Assembly (NCBI GenBank): GCA_021018995.1
Contig: CM037593.1
Location: forward strand, 10,072,088-10,136,087
Reading direction: 5' to 3'
Source: Chloranthus sessilifolius
Taxonomy: Eukaryota; Streptophyta; Magnoliopsida; Chloranthales; Chloranthaceae
Length of the DNA: 64,000 nucleotides
This document shows, piece by piece, positions 1 to 10,768 of the stretch. The position numbers and the translations under genes are program-made. How positions within the stretch are numbered: position 1 is the first letter of the stretch; the number at the start of each line of letters is the position of its first letter. The notes beneath the pieces are model-generated. The model did no database searches, had not been told where the DNA came from, and saw only the letters and a program-made list of their open reading frames with translations.

Positions 1-280
1 ATGGTATAAGGAGCCCATGTGCTTGACTCTAAATGCCCAAGCCCAGCTCATTTATATATTCGGGCTAACACAACCCGGCCTGTTTATTAAATGGGCATAG
101 AAGTGCAGCCCATACCTGCCGCCGACCCATGGCAGGCCGGGCTCAAGCCCGTCCTACTGAGACCCCCGCAACGATGAGGAAGAAGAAAGAGTCCAAAAAA
201 TGGACCCTCAAATGGGTCGTTAAGAAGTGCAAGAAGCTGCTACTAATGAGTTGTAGCCATTTTGAGTTTTTGACCTCTAT
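1..280. other. Flank left of the gypsy element, no gene recognised
   Basis: Intergenic or intronic DNA outside the gypsy insertion. It contains GC-rich words of the type GCCCAGCCCAT and AACCCGGCCTG, which resemble the interior of the GGGCTGTCAA repeat class seen elsewhere in the window. A 65-codon frame at 129-326 runs across the insertion boundary and is not credible. The stretch could belong to a long intron of the IQD gene whose 3' exons start at 12766, but nothing here encodes an IQ67 domain. Confidence 0.4.
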
Positions 281-1700
281 TATATTGACGCGGGACAATG
301 ACCTTAAAATTCGTGAAACACCATGATATGCTAATTTGCTGAAATTAAACTAATTAATTGGCCAATTAACCACAAATTAAAGCGATACCTTGGAGTTTCT
401 CGGGATTCCGCTTAGGTGGCCATGCTAGGCTCACGTAGGGTCCAATCCGACGTGCAAGGTCCTTTAGGATGATGGAAGGGGTGATCTGAGAGATAGAACT
501 ATCGCTTCTTCTAGGTCAGGGCGTTAGACTGTAGCTCGTGGTGGAATCGATAGCTCCTTGTTAGGGCTTTGGAATCGAAATGATCAATAGCACGAGTTGA
601 ATACGCTCAAGCCCAACAACGGTCGTGGATCGACGGGTTAGGATCAGATTCGATCCACGAGGATGAACATTGAGGGTATTCTAGATATAGGGTTTGGAAA
701 AATAGGGCAATCAATGGAAAGGGGAAAATGGATGTAAGAGATAGGGAAAAAAGAGATCAAATGAGACAAGAGATCAAATAAGAAAATTAAAGATAAATGA
801 GCATCTCATCCTTAGCCTCACACTAAACCCCAAATGGGGAAGAAAGCTCACTCTTCAAGCTCCTCATAAGCCAAAATGCAAATGCAATTTCATTAAATCA
901 TCAAAAGTGCCAAAATGACTTACAAAAGTATTCTTTATAGTAACTATAAAGAGAATGATCCCTAAAATGGCAAAGTACGAAATTACCCTAAATGGTAACT
1001 TACAACTAGACACAAAAAGCAATAAAATTCGGACAAAAAAGAACAAAACACGTCACTTAAGTCGCAAGGCGGAGATCTCCACGGATGCCCGTCTTGGAAC
1101 CCACCGACATCCGTGCCCAAAAACCAGGGTCACCCTCTAATCCGGATGTCCGTCCTGAAGGCCACGGACGTCCGTCGCCTGATGATGGTCTTTGTCTCCC
1201 TTCCTCCTTGAGGCTGTAATACTCGGGTTCTCTCACTGCTTCTTTCGCTGGTACACAATGTAGTCATATGGCATATGCGACCCTATGCGATGGCATAATT
1301 TTATTATTTTTTTTTTTTTTCAAAAAATTTCAAAAAAATTCCAAAAATTCTCAAAAAATTCTCAAAGTTTCCCAAATTGATCAATAATATGTTTTGTGTT
1401 AATTTTGGGCTATATTAATTTCATAGTGTCTAGAATGCGAAATAAAACTATATAATATAACTATATAAGTAATATATAACCCATAAGTGAGATGGGAAAA
1501 TATAAATTTTATTAAGGTTAAACAAAATAGTACAAAAATGAACGTAGGAAGTAGGAACATATAAAAAAGAAGGAAGAGCAAATTTTAAGTTCTAAGTCCA
1601 ACCCACAATGGTACATACATTTCCATTGTCGTCACGTGACTCATGTCCTAACGGTATTGTGTACCGGGCAAAAATTCTACACATTGGTTTCTAATCTACA

Positions 1701-4230
1701 ATGGTACATCTCCACCTCCACTATCGTCGTCACTTGCATTGCCGTCATCATCCGAATCGTCTCCTTCTTCAACATATTATTCTTCCTCGGTTTCTTCATC
1801 ATCCGATCTCACTAAGACGGTATCTATATCGTCTATGGGTGTTTCTTCATATATCTCCTCTTCTTCTTCTTTTTCTTGACGTGAGCGTGAGGCTCGTGAG
1901 CTACCTTCTCCCACTATCAATCTTCTCCTCCGCCTGGTAGGAAGCTCATCTCCGAAAGCGGCCTCTTCTACTTGCTTTCATGTAAGATCCTCATCCGCAA
2001 AGACTCGCTCATCGGAGGCATCCGCCATCCAAAGAGAATCGGATGGCAAGTCTTCGAGAGAGATGGGATCATAGTGTCCCGGATTTTCCCGATTTTTTAG
2101 GAAGCGATCCCGTAGCCTTTTGTTGTATTGTACAAAGACCAAATCATTGAGCTTTTTTTGTTCAAGCTTGTGCCGTTTCTTCATGTGTATCTATTTAAGA
2201 GAAACATTAAATAAATATTAATATCTATTAAAATTTAAACAACAATTAAATTAAAATTATGAGACTAAAAATAAAATAAAAATAAACTAATTACCATCTC
2301 AAATGTGCTCCAATTCCGTTCACATGCCGAGGCGGCACATGTAAGGCCAAGAACCTTAACGGCTATCTTCTTCAATAATCAACATTTTGACACCGAATCT
2401 ACTCTATAGGACAACCACCAATCGGCTACAAACATTAGTATTAATTAGAAATATTTATAATATTAAACTATTAATTTAGAAGAAATGAAATGTAATAAAA
2501 AAATATATCATAAACATGCTTACTAGGTATTTTGGATTCTCTTTGTCGAACTATAATTTCCCTTCCGAACATCCCTTGCGAATTCTTGTATCGGTCTAAA
2601 GAGTTGCTAATCCGATCTTGCTCTTCTTTGTCTGGAACCATCTCCTCTAAAACGTCAAGGAAACCACTAATATGTGTTGCATCCGCCGCCTCCCGGTTCG
2701 GATAAGAGAAATAAACCGCAAGATTTAGGAGGAATGCGGCGGAATACAAGGGGCTAGACATTTGGGCACCCCATCTCTTCTCAACTATGTCAATAATGGG
2801 TTAAAAGAGGCGAGATTTGTACATATTATTAGATTTAATTTTTTCTATAGCTTTCTCCATAAAACTATAGATATAGCCCATAGTGGGCTTCTCATCACCA
2901 TCAACCAATCGTAGTACTTCTACGATTGGTTGCGAGTCTCTAAGTGCTTGGGCAACATTATTCCAAAAGGAGTTGGTTAAGATGGTTTGTGCCACCCACT
3001 TCCCTTCGGCCTTCTTTGACCAAGCTCCATTCCTCCAATTGGTGGAAGTTACGAAGCTTCTAAGCTCTTCTCTTTTAGCATACATGCTTTGTAATGTCAA
3101 GAAGGCCGTAGCAAAACGGGTGATAGCGGGGCGTTGCAAATTACCTCTAACTGCTTTACGCATATGGTGGAGTATAAGTGTATGCTTATACATATACACT
3201 ACTACCTTCTTAGCCTTAACTACGGTTTTAATATGCACTTTTCCTATGTCTTCTAAGATCAAGTCTAAGCAATGAGTCACACATGGAGTCCAATATATGT
3301 CTGGTCTCCGTTCCATTATTAGTCTACCCGCGACCACTAAGTTTGCCGCGTTGTCCGTGACAACTTGGACAACATATTGTGCACCAATGTCCTTTTCTAT
3401 CACCTCATCTATAAGGGAAAATAGATATTCGGCCGTGTGAGAAAGGGCCGAAGCATCTACAGATTTAATGAACATAGTTCCGGTAGGACAATTTGCTAAA
3501 AAATTAATGATTGACCTACCGGCCCTATCGGTCCAAGCGTCGGTCATTAGTGAGCACTCATATGTCTTCCAATCCTGTTGATACTCCTCGAGAAAGGTTT
3601 TTGTGAAGTCTACCTCATTTTTAAGACATGTTTGTCTTATCTCATGATATGATGGAGGTTTTAGGCCAGGTCCAAATTGTCCAAGAGCTTCAATCATTAC
3701 TTTGAAGCTCTTTAACTTTACGGTATTGAATGCAATACCGGCTTGGTACATCCACTTAGCCACATATTGAATAGTGGTGGGTCGGTCTTTAGCTTTAAAC
3801 CTATTTTCTATAGTTGTTTGGGCCGGACCTTTACCCTTACCCCTAGCATCTACCACATCCTCGAGATGTGGTCTACAAGGAAAGAATTTATCTATTCCCT
3901 TCCCCTTTTTACCACATGCTCTTTTAGAGGGTGGTGGTCTTGCACCACTACGAGCCATGGAGGGAGTAGATCTATCATGTTCTTCCTCATCATCTTCATC
4001 AACATCATAGTATTGTTGTAAAATCACTTCGTCATTATGTTTCGTCCTCGAAGTCTTATCCATCCATTCCATTATCTCTTTTCGAATCTCCGGTGTGACA
4101 TTTGGACATGCCTTCGCATTCGATCCGGTTTGCCAAGCAAGATGTTGCTTGTCTCTCCCTATTCCCCCGATGCTTATGTGGGGCATAGGGTACATTGGAC
4201 CTTATTTTTTTCGGTTATACTCTTGTAACG
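1701..4230 (-). pseudogene. hAT transposase (DUF659 / dimerisation domain), broken
   Basis: On the minus strand a main frame (4195 down to 2801, 464 codons) starts inside a BED zinc finger (GGIGRDKQHLA) and continues through DUF659, with the catalytic-type segments LMTDAWTDRAG and VVTDNAANLV and the motif PCVTHCLDLILED. It stops at an in-frame TAA at 2801-2803, after which the same frame continues (PIIDIVEKRWGAQM) to about 2520. The dimerisation region follows in further exons: CAASACERNWSTFE near 2295-2340, then 1978-2184 (KLNDLVFVQYNKRLRDR) and an acidic tail. The first Cys-x2-Cys of the BED finger (VQCTLCP, about 4205-4225) lies in another frame, so at least one frameshift and one nonsense change disable it. 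Family and orientation are firm; exon limits are approximate. Confidence 0.88.
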
Positions 4231-4562
4231 TCCATATTTTCAACCCGGATCGACGGAATTTGTCGGCCTAAGAACATTGTTCGAGGACGTAGACATAATG
4301 ATAACGTAATTTAAAGAAGTGGGTGGGTAGATATTAACCACACTAAAACAAATGAAAGAAATAAGGTGTAATAAGGAAGGAAAACAATCAAACAAAATTT
4401 AATAAGAAGTAGAAATTAATTCTAACTCTTGTTTTTTGATTCTTAAAGTGATTCCTCCCTCTTTGCTTGAAGAATGGGGATAAGAAGATTAAAGCTCGAA
4501 CCTCTTAACTCTTTAAGTTATCTACAAAATAGAGCAAAAGAAATTATGATTAAAAATTTAAG

Positions 4563-4568
<6 letters not shown>

Positions 4569-4613
<45 letters not shown>

Positions 4614-4618
4614 AAGAG
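4569..4618. repeat. (GA)n microsatellite
   Basis: An almost pure AG/GA run with one CG interruption, inside the nested hAT, upstream of its transposase frame. Confidence 0.9.
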
Positions 4619-4863
4619 AACACTAAAAACTCAAAAAATAGACCAAAGAGACACAAATCATACCTTTGATGGATGTGGTATGGATTAGGAAGAGAAACCC
4701 CCCATTTATAGGCTTGGTATGTATGCCATGATGGCATACATGGTTCTGTCGCATATGCCATGATGGCATATGCGACAGAGCCATCTAAAATCGCATATGA
4801 CATCAATGTTGGTACACCTTGTACGGCCTGAAACCTAGATCCTTATTGGTGACGCCTCCATCA

Positions 4864-4877
4864 GTTCCCCCAGATCG
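4864..4877 (-). promoter_or_regulatory. Polypurine tract
   Basis: Immediately before the 3' LTR, the minus strand reads GATCTGGGGGAAC, a purine-rich plus-strand primer typical of LTR retrotransposons. Position and composition both fit. Confidence 0.7.
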
Positions 4878-4879
4878 AA

Positions 4880-5303
4880 AGGGCTTCATCATTGATGAAG
4901 AACAGTCCTGATATCGGTCAAACATGTCAGGGCGGCGGACGTCTTCTTCATTGACCCATGTACTCTCAGATTTAAACTTTTGAGCCTACTTCACCAAATA
5001 TCTTTGAAATCCTCAGTCATGGGTGGAGACCACTTGATCATCTAAGATCTTCTCGATCATATCTCTTTTCGACTCATTTGGAGGAGGTGGTAGAGGTTGC
5101 GGGGTTTGGTTTGACTCATGCATAAGGACGTTCGGAAAGGATTGCAAGGGGCTGGGGCGTAGGTACAGAACTAAGTCTTTCACGTTGAATGTGGAACTAA
5201 CCCCCACATCTTGAGGAAGCTCAAAAACATATGCATTCGGACCACTCTTTGCCACAATCCTAAAAGGTCCGGCACCACGGGCTTGGTGCTTCTTCGCGAT
5301 CCC
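4880..5303 (-). pseudogene. Gypsy integrase C-terminus and chromodomain-like tail
   Basis: Minus-strand frame with AKKHQARGAGPFRIVAK and NAYVFELP, the end-of-integrase domain before the C-terminal tail. The tail continues as STHD, a stop, then words resembling FQRYLVK and SESTWVNEEDVRRPD. The homologous region of the second gypsy copy (54950-55080) reads [17 protein letters not shown], a chromodomain-like fold thought to guide integration in chromoviruses. Two stops interrupt it here. It is separated from the rest of the integrase by the insert at 5304-6221. Confidence 0.78.
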
Positions 5304-5346
5304 TGACAAGGTAGTTAAGGGGTTGTGGCGAGGTCATGGCGTGGCC

Positions 5347-5403
<57 letters not shown>

Positions 5404-5556
5404 AAAATATTAATAATTTTATTTTTATTTATTAATCATTAATATTATTTTTTTAGAGAAAGAAAAAAAAATCAACTAATTAATTAGGTATAGACAAATA
5501 TCAATAAATAGAGAGCAAATATATATATTATAAGGCAGCAGTGGCAAAAAAAAAAC

Positions 5557-5624
<68 letters not shown>

Positions 5625-6221
5625 GGCACTTGTGGCTAATATAAAGTGGAAAAAAAATATAAAAAAAAAACAGATTTTAAGGCACCTATGGCTTAAAATC
5701 TGGTTTTATAAAGCAGCTGTAGCAAAAAACAAAACAAAACAGATATATATATATATATAAGGCAGTTGTGGCAAGAAAAAAATAGATTTCAGGGCTAATT
5801 TTAGGGCATCTGTGGGTAATAAAGTAGGAAAAAAAAATACAAACTTCAGGGCAAATTTTAGGGCTTTAGAGCTTACCGGTCTTCGTCTTTCTTCTTCTTT
5901 CTTCTTCTTTTCTTCTTTCTTCCTTCAACTATCTCGTCCTCGAGAAATAAAATGTCGAGGGTTTGTAGTATATAAAAGGGTAAAATGGCCTATTTTACAA
6001 GTATGCCCCTCAAGTATTATAATAACTTATAAAGTTATTATAAAATTATAATTAAAAGAATTATAACTTATAAAGTTCTCTCAAAAAAATAAATTATAAT
6101 TATATATTTTTAGTATAGCGAATATGGCGGCGGCATGGCGTTGCCTTGCTAACCTCTCACCATTAGGGCATATATGACGAGCCACGACGTCATACCGCCA
6201 TGGCGACGCCTTGACAACATT
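5304..6221. mobile_element. AT-rich MITE-like insertion in the gypsy integrase
   Basis: The gypsy reading breaks off after RPKRFPLG (about 6225) and resumes at AKKHQ (about 5297). The second gypsy copy is continuous here (GCGGTTCCCATCGGGATCC, about 54652-54670), so about 0.92 kb is inserted. GATCCC occurs at both edges (5298-5303, 6222-6227; 8-bp windows match 6 of 8). Ends are imperfectly inverted (left ACAAGGTAGTTAAGG, right, reversed, TCAAGGCGTCGCC). Both subterminal regions carry GCCATGGCG/GCCACGACG-like words. The interior is (AT)n, (AC)n and repeated GGCA(G/C)(C/T)TGTGGC motifs. No coding sequence. An hAT-type non-autonomous element is most likely. Confidence 0.68.
5349..5624. repeat. 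(AT)n and (AC)n microsatellites
   Basis: Pure AT runs at about 5349-5400 and 5561-5600, the second passing directly into an (AC)n run to about 5624. They are internal to the MITE-like insert. Confidence 0.9.
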
Positions 6222-7188
6222 GATCCCCAAGGGGAATCGTTTAGGCCTAACCCGATCCATCACATGTTCACCAATTTTGAATTCCATGAAACACTTATGG
6301 GAATCCGCCGATAACTTGTAATTATCATTGCTCGAATTAATCTTACGTCTAATTTCGGCATGCAAGTTATGAATACGATGTGCAAATGTATCTGCGAACT
6401 CTGACGTGCGGTGAGATGCGAACATGGGGATCAAATCTAGGGGTGTCCTTGGTTTGTGACCATGCACCATCTCAAATGAACTCTTACCTATGGACCTATT
6501 GACGGAGTTGTATGCAAACTTGGCTAGTGGAAGAATGGAGTCCCAGGTTCTAATGTGATCATCGACAAGACAACGAAGGAGATTGCCTAAACTCCTATTG
6601 GTAGCTTCTGTTTGACCATAGGCTTGAGGGTGATACACCGATGAAAACTGGAGCATTGTACCTATCATGTGCCATAGGGTCTTTCAAAAGTAACTTGTAA
6701 ACTTGGCATCCCTATCCGACACAATGGTCTTAGGTAACCCATGGAGGCGCATTACCTGACTAAAAAATAACTTCGCAACATGGGTTGCGTCGATGGTTCT
6801 AGCACACGATATGAAGTGGGCCATCTTGAAGAAACGGTCCACTACAACAAAAATGGAGTCGTGCTTTCGGAATCTTGGGGAGATCCAACACGAAGTCCAT
6901 TGAGACATCCTACCAAGGCGTGTGTGGTACCGGCAAGGGAGTGTATAGGCTGGTATTTTGCCTTTGTTGCTTGGAAACTTGGCAAATACAACATTGTCGC
7001 ACAATCCTGGCGACATCCCGCATAAGGCCAAGCCAAAAGAATCCATCTTCAACGAGCGCAATGGTCTTCTTGCACCCGAAATGATAGGCAATCCCTCCAG
7101 CATGCAACTCCCAAATGAGGAAGTCGCGTAATGAAGTGTGAGGGATGCATAGGCGATTGCTCATAAACAAATACCCATCCTGCAAGGT
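6222..7188 (-). pseudogene. Gypsy integrase, zinc-binding and core domains, broken
   Basis: Three minus-strand frames tile the enzyme. 7185-6910 carries the HHCC zinc module (ELHAGG, AYHFG, CCICQ). 7103-6684 carries the core ([30 protein letters not shown]). 6668-6225 continues with HPQAYGQTEATNRSLGN, which holds the conserved Glu. The first core Asp segment (normally MDFVLGLP) is lost in a frame change, reading WTSCWISP. Integrase inserts the retroelement cDNA into the genome; this copy cannot be active. Confidence 0.87.
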
Positions 7189-9107
7189 TTAGGTGGGGCT
7201 AGTGCTTGTTGGGGTATTAAGGAGGGTGTTGTAATCTTTCCCGAAATCGGGGCACTTGGGATACTCTTCCCTTAACTGATCAAACCCGATGACTTCAGTA
7301 CTCATGGATTGCAAAGTCGTCACTCGACGACTAAGTGCATCCACGACTATGTTCTCAACACCGGCCTTGTGGTTCAACACAAATGTATACCCTTGGAGGT
7401 ACTCGATCCAAGTCGCATGTCTTGAGTTTAGCTTATTTTGAGAAGCAAGGAAGCGCAAGGCCTCGTGGTCGGAGAACAAGACAAACTCATGCGGTCGTAG
7501 GTAGTGTTTCCAATACCATAGGGATCGTACGACTGCATAGAATTCCTTGTCATAGGTGAAGTATTTCTACTTCGCCTCATTGAGTTTCTCACTAAAATAG
7601 GCTACAGGGTGACCTTCTTAACTAATCACTCCGCCTATGCCTACACCCAACACATCGCATGCGACCTCAAATACTTTAGAAAAGTCCGGTAAGCGCATGA
7701 TGGGTGCACCAATCATTTTCTCCTTTATCTCGGCAAAGGCCTTTGCTGCGGCTTTGCTCCATTGAAACTCCCCTTTCTTCATACAATCGGTAATGGAAGC
7801 CATAATGGTGCTAAAGCTTCGAATGAAGCACGATAAAATGTAGCCAATCCATGGAAGCTACGGACCTCATGGATTTTCTTAGGCTCGGGCCATTCTACAA
7901 TAGCCTTTACCTTTTCCGGGTCCGCGACCATTCCATCGGTCGAGATAATGAACCCCAAGAAGACAACGGATCGTTGCATGAACGTACACTTCTTGAAATT
8001 CGCATAGAGCTTCTCTCCCCTCAAGGTTTCACAAACCAACCGAAGGTGGATCAAGTGTTGCTCTTTGTTGTGACTATAGGTCAAAATGTCATCAAAATAA
8101 ACTACAAGGAATTTCCCTATAAATGGTTGCAACACTCGACTCATGAGCCTTATGAAGGTGCTCGGGCCATTTGAAAGCCCAAAAGGCATGACCATCCACT
8201 CATAAAGATCATCTTTGGTCTTGAAGGCGGTTTTTCATTCATCACCGGGGCGGATTTAGACTTGATGGTAGCCACTCTTGAGCTCTATCTTAGAGAAAAT
8301 AGTGGCACCAACCATCATATCTAACATATCATCGAGCCTCGCTATAGAGAATTGATATTTGACCGTAATTTTGTTGATAGCCCGACTATCCACACACATT
8401 CGCCAAGTGTCATCCTTCTTTGGTGTGAGTAGTGCTGGTGCGACACATGGGCTCAAGCTCTCTTGAATGAACCCCTTTCGAAGGAGCTCATCAACTTGTC
8501 GCGCTAATTTGGCATGCTCAATCGGATTCAACCTATAATGAGATAGGTTCGGTAGGGTAGATCCGGGAACCATGTCTATTGCGTGTTGGATGTCACGCAT
8601 GGGAGGGAGTTCATTGGACGAGTCTTCTGGGAAGACATCCACAAATTCTTTTAAAACTGGCTCAACCTCCTTGGGGTACTCACCCATAGACTCGAGAGCA
8701 CGCTCAACGGTGATGACAACATACACCACACTCTCATCTAACAACGCTCTCTCAAACTCCGAAGGGCTCACGATATCAATGGTCTTAGATTGACTGCCCT
8801 TCTTCACAACTTTCTTGTCCGATGGCGTCTTTTTTTTTTTGATCGGTAAATGGACGTTCAATATATTGCTAAACAACGAGAAGCTGATAAGATACAAAGA
8901 GAATAAAAGACTGAACAAAAAAAGACCGAGCAGTCCGACGCAAAAATATAAAAATAAGGGAGGCAAGGGGTTTAATTTCATCTTCTTGCCCTCATGCATG
9001 AGCATGCACACATTTGACTGCCCAAGGAGGGTCACGTCCATATCATAGAGCAAAGGCCTCCCTAAAATGATGTGACCCACATCCATCGGCACCACATTGC
9101 ACCACAA
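7189..9107 (-). pseudogene. Gypsy reverse transcriptase and RNase H, broken
   Basis: The frame 9107-8256 spans the end of protease ([11 protein letters not shown]), a linker and the RT fingers/palm to [13 protein letters not shown]; the conserved Asp of this motif is Glu here (the second copy keeps [13 protein letters not shown]). 8195-7779 continues with [17 protein letters not shown] and VVFLGFIIS. 7803-7618 and 7479-7189 hold RNase H ([34 protein letters not shown]). Frames change at about 8200-8255, 7800 and 7560. Function in life: copying the RNA into DNA. The linker contains an in-frame LINE-like insertion (8830-8957). Confidence 0.9.
8830..8957 (-). mobile_element. Short poly(A)-tailed retroposon fragment inside the gypsy frame
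   Basis: On the minus strand the polyprotein reads PLPP, then about 42-46 foreign residues, then KKTPSDKK; the second gypsy copy reads PLPPKTPS without the extra piece. The insert ends in GATC followed by a run of A, as plant LINE 3' ends do (TTACCGATCAAAA). It keeps the frame open and would add a strongly hydrophobic stretch. I infer a 5'-truncated LINE or SINE tail. No target duplication was recognised. Confidence 0.6.
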
Positions 9108-9144
9108 GGTGTCCGAATACTAGGCTAGTTGTATCGGCACACTT

Positions 9145-10552
9145 TTAGGACATGGGAATAGAAGAGGAATCAACCCATGCAACTTTGTACAGTCTCGGGT
9201 GGGGCTTGGGTGTAAGCCCTAAACGGGTGATGGTGTGTGTTGACATGATGTTCGCGCAACTCCCGCTATCCTTGATGACCCTACAACTTTTCTCACCACA
9301 CTTGACGTAAGTGTAGAAAATATTATTTCTACACGAATCTTCCTTCTCATCACGTTGAGGTTGTGCTAAGGCACACCTCACTGCCAAACACTCTCGGATG
9401 CAAGTTAGTGTTCGGTTACCGTCGTCACCCTCATCGCTAGGCGTGATTTCCGGTTCGCATACTTCCTCAACACCTTCCTCCTCATTGGTCCCTTCTTCAA
9501 CCAAGAGATTTCTTTGGGGATCTCTCGTAGGGCATTGGGCGATGAAGTGGCCAAACCCATGACATTTATAGCACTTTGTTTGAGTGCTACCCCTTGAGGA
9601 CTGACCTACCGCACCTTTTCCTTTGTCAAACCGAGCATTTGTAGGAGTGGGTTGTGTCGGTTTGGGAGGTGGGTTCCCGACACTAGGCCTCACTTCTCCG
9701 GCTCCTTGGCCACCGACATTAGGCTCAAATCGTCTTACCACCATCGTCTTCAAGTACCTCTCAAGGTCTTGCACAACGGCATAACACTCCTCAAGAGTGT
9801 CGACGGAGTGGGAGATTAACTCTTTTTGTAGGTCCAATCGCAACCCAGTGCGGATCCTAGAAAGAGTGACTTGAGGATCCTTCGATACATTGGCTCTCAT
9901 CATGAACTCCTCAAATTTGCCAATGTACTCGGTTACAGGCATATTACCTTGGCATAAATTTTGTCATTGATCAAATAGGTGGCGGTAGTATGACAAAGGA
10001 ATGTACTTCTCCGTGAGACGCTCCTTCATGTCCTCCCAACGGGTAATGGGAGCACGACCTACATTTGCACGCATGCACTCGACATTGACCCAAAAGGGTC
10101 GAGCTTGACCAATGAGCTTCATTTTGGCAAGTCTAATACACCGCTCATTGTCCATGCCATACCACTCAAAGTGGGATCCGTATCGGAGACCTAATCGAGG
10201 AAACTTTAGGGTCCATTCTTCCATTGAAGGTTGGAAACTCAATTCGAACATTCTTAAGGAGCTTCTCATCTGGGTCGTAGTCATCTCCGCGATGAGCCAC
10301 TTCCCTTTGATTCCGATTCCAGCCCTCGGGGCGACCGCCACGCTCAAAACGCGGACCGTTACGCTCATCGCGTTGGTAGTGTTGCTTTTCTTCTTCTTCT
10401 AACCGTTCCAAACGGTCGAGAAGCAAACCATTAGAGGTAGCCATAGCCGTTTGGGCTTCCTCCATAGTATTCATCCTCTCGTTCATGGTAACCAACAAGG
10501 CTTGGATGCCCTTAAGAGCATCGGCAAACACATTCGTGTCCATGGTGACCAC
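9145..10552 (-). pseudogene. Gypsy gag and protease, broken
   Basis: The frame from 10552 starts MVTMDTNVFADALKGIQ and carries a coiled-coil-like N-terminus, then the capsid core. A one-base loss near 10200 shifts the frame (MDPKV to WTLKFPRLG). 10368-9964 continues (HFEWYGMDNERCIRLAKMKL) to a stop in place of Trp (LFDQ stop QN). 9942-9145 has the rest of gag, the zinc knuckle CYKCHGFGHFIAQC (CCHC intact) and the aspartic protease site IKDSGSCANIMS. A stop and frame change follow at about 9130. Gag packages the RNA; the protease matures the polyprotein. Confidence 0.9.
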
Positions 10553-10751
10553 GATTCGCTAACATAGGTTCTAAATGTCACACAACTATGAAACACAAAT
10601 GAGTGAGGAATTTTATCAAACACACGGTGTGCGCACAATTGAGCACTCTAATATGAAAGCACAAATGAGTGAGTGATTTTATCGAACATGTGACGTGCAT
10701 GCAATTGAACACACAAATGAAATGACACACATATGCCCTAACCTAGGAATT
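10553..10751 (-). other. Gypsy untranslated leader between primer site and gag
   Basis: About 0.2 kb of non-coding sequence with a duplicated phrase (CACAAATGAGTGAG with TTTTATC(A/G)AAC about 70 bp apart). Its position fits the 5' leader where RNA packaging signals usually lie; no specific signal can be named. Confidence 0.55.
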
Positions 10752-10764
10752 TGGCTTGATACCA
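10752..10764 (-). promoter_or_regulatory. Primer binding site (initiator Met tRNA type)
   Basis: On the minus strand this reads TGGTATCAAGCCA, four bases after the end of the 5' LTR. It matches the usual plant initiator-methionine primer site (TGGTATCAGAGCC) apart from one missing base. Confidence 0.8.
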
Positions 10765-10768
10765 AAAC

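Larger units (their letters stand above)
1257..4809 (-). mobile_element. hAT DNA transposon nested in the gypsy 3' LTR
   Basis: The 3553-bp insert is flanked by the perfect 8-bp duplication TGGTACAC (1249-1256 and 4810-4817), the length typical of hAT elements. Ends are imperfect inverted repeats (left AATGTAGTCATATGGC, right, reversed, ACATTGATGTCATATGC). Several subterminal GCATATGCGA-like words occur at both ends, as expected for transposase binding sites. The minus strand carries a BED/DUF659/hAT-dimerisation transposase gene. The gypsy polyprotein and this transposase share orientation, which is coincidental. Confidence 0.92.
286..4863 (-). repeat. 3' LTR of the gypsy element, split by an hAT insertion
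   Basis: LTR sequence occupies 286-1256 and resumes at 4818-4863. The unsplit 5' LTR reads GGTACACCTTGTACGG exactly across the join, so the hAT landed inside this LTR. Net LTR length is about 1.02 kb. It begins TGATGGAGG and ends CCGCGTCA in element orientation. Confidence 0.9.
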
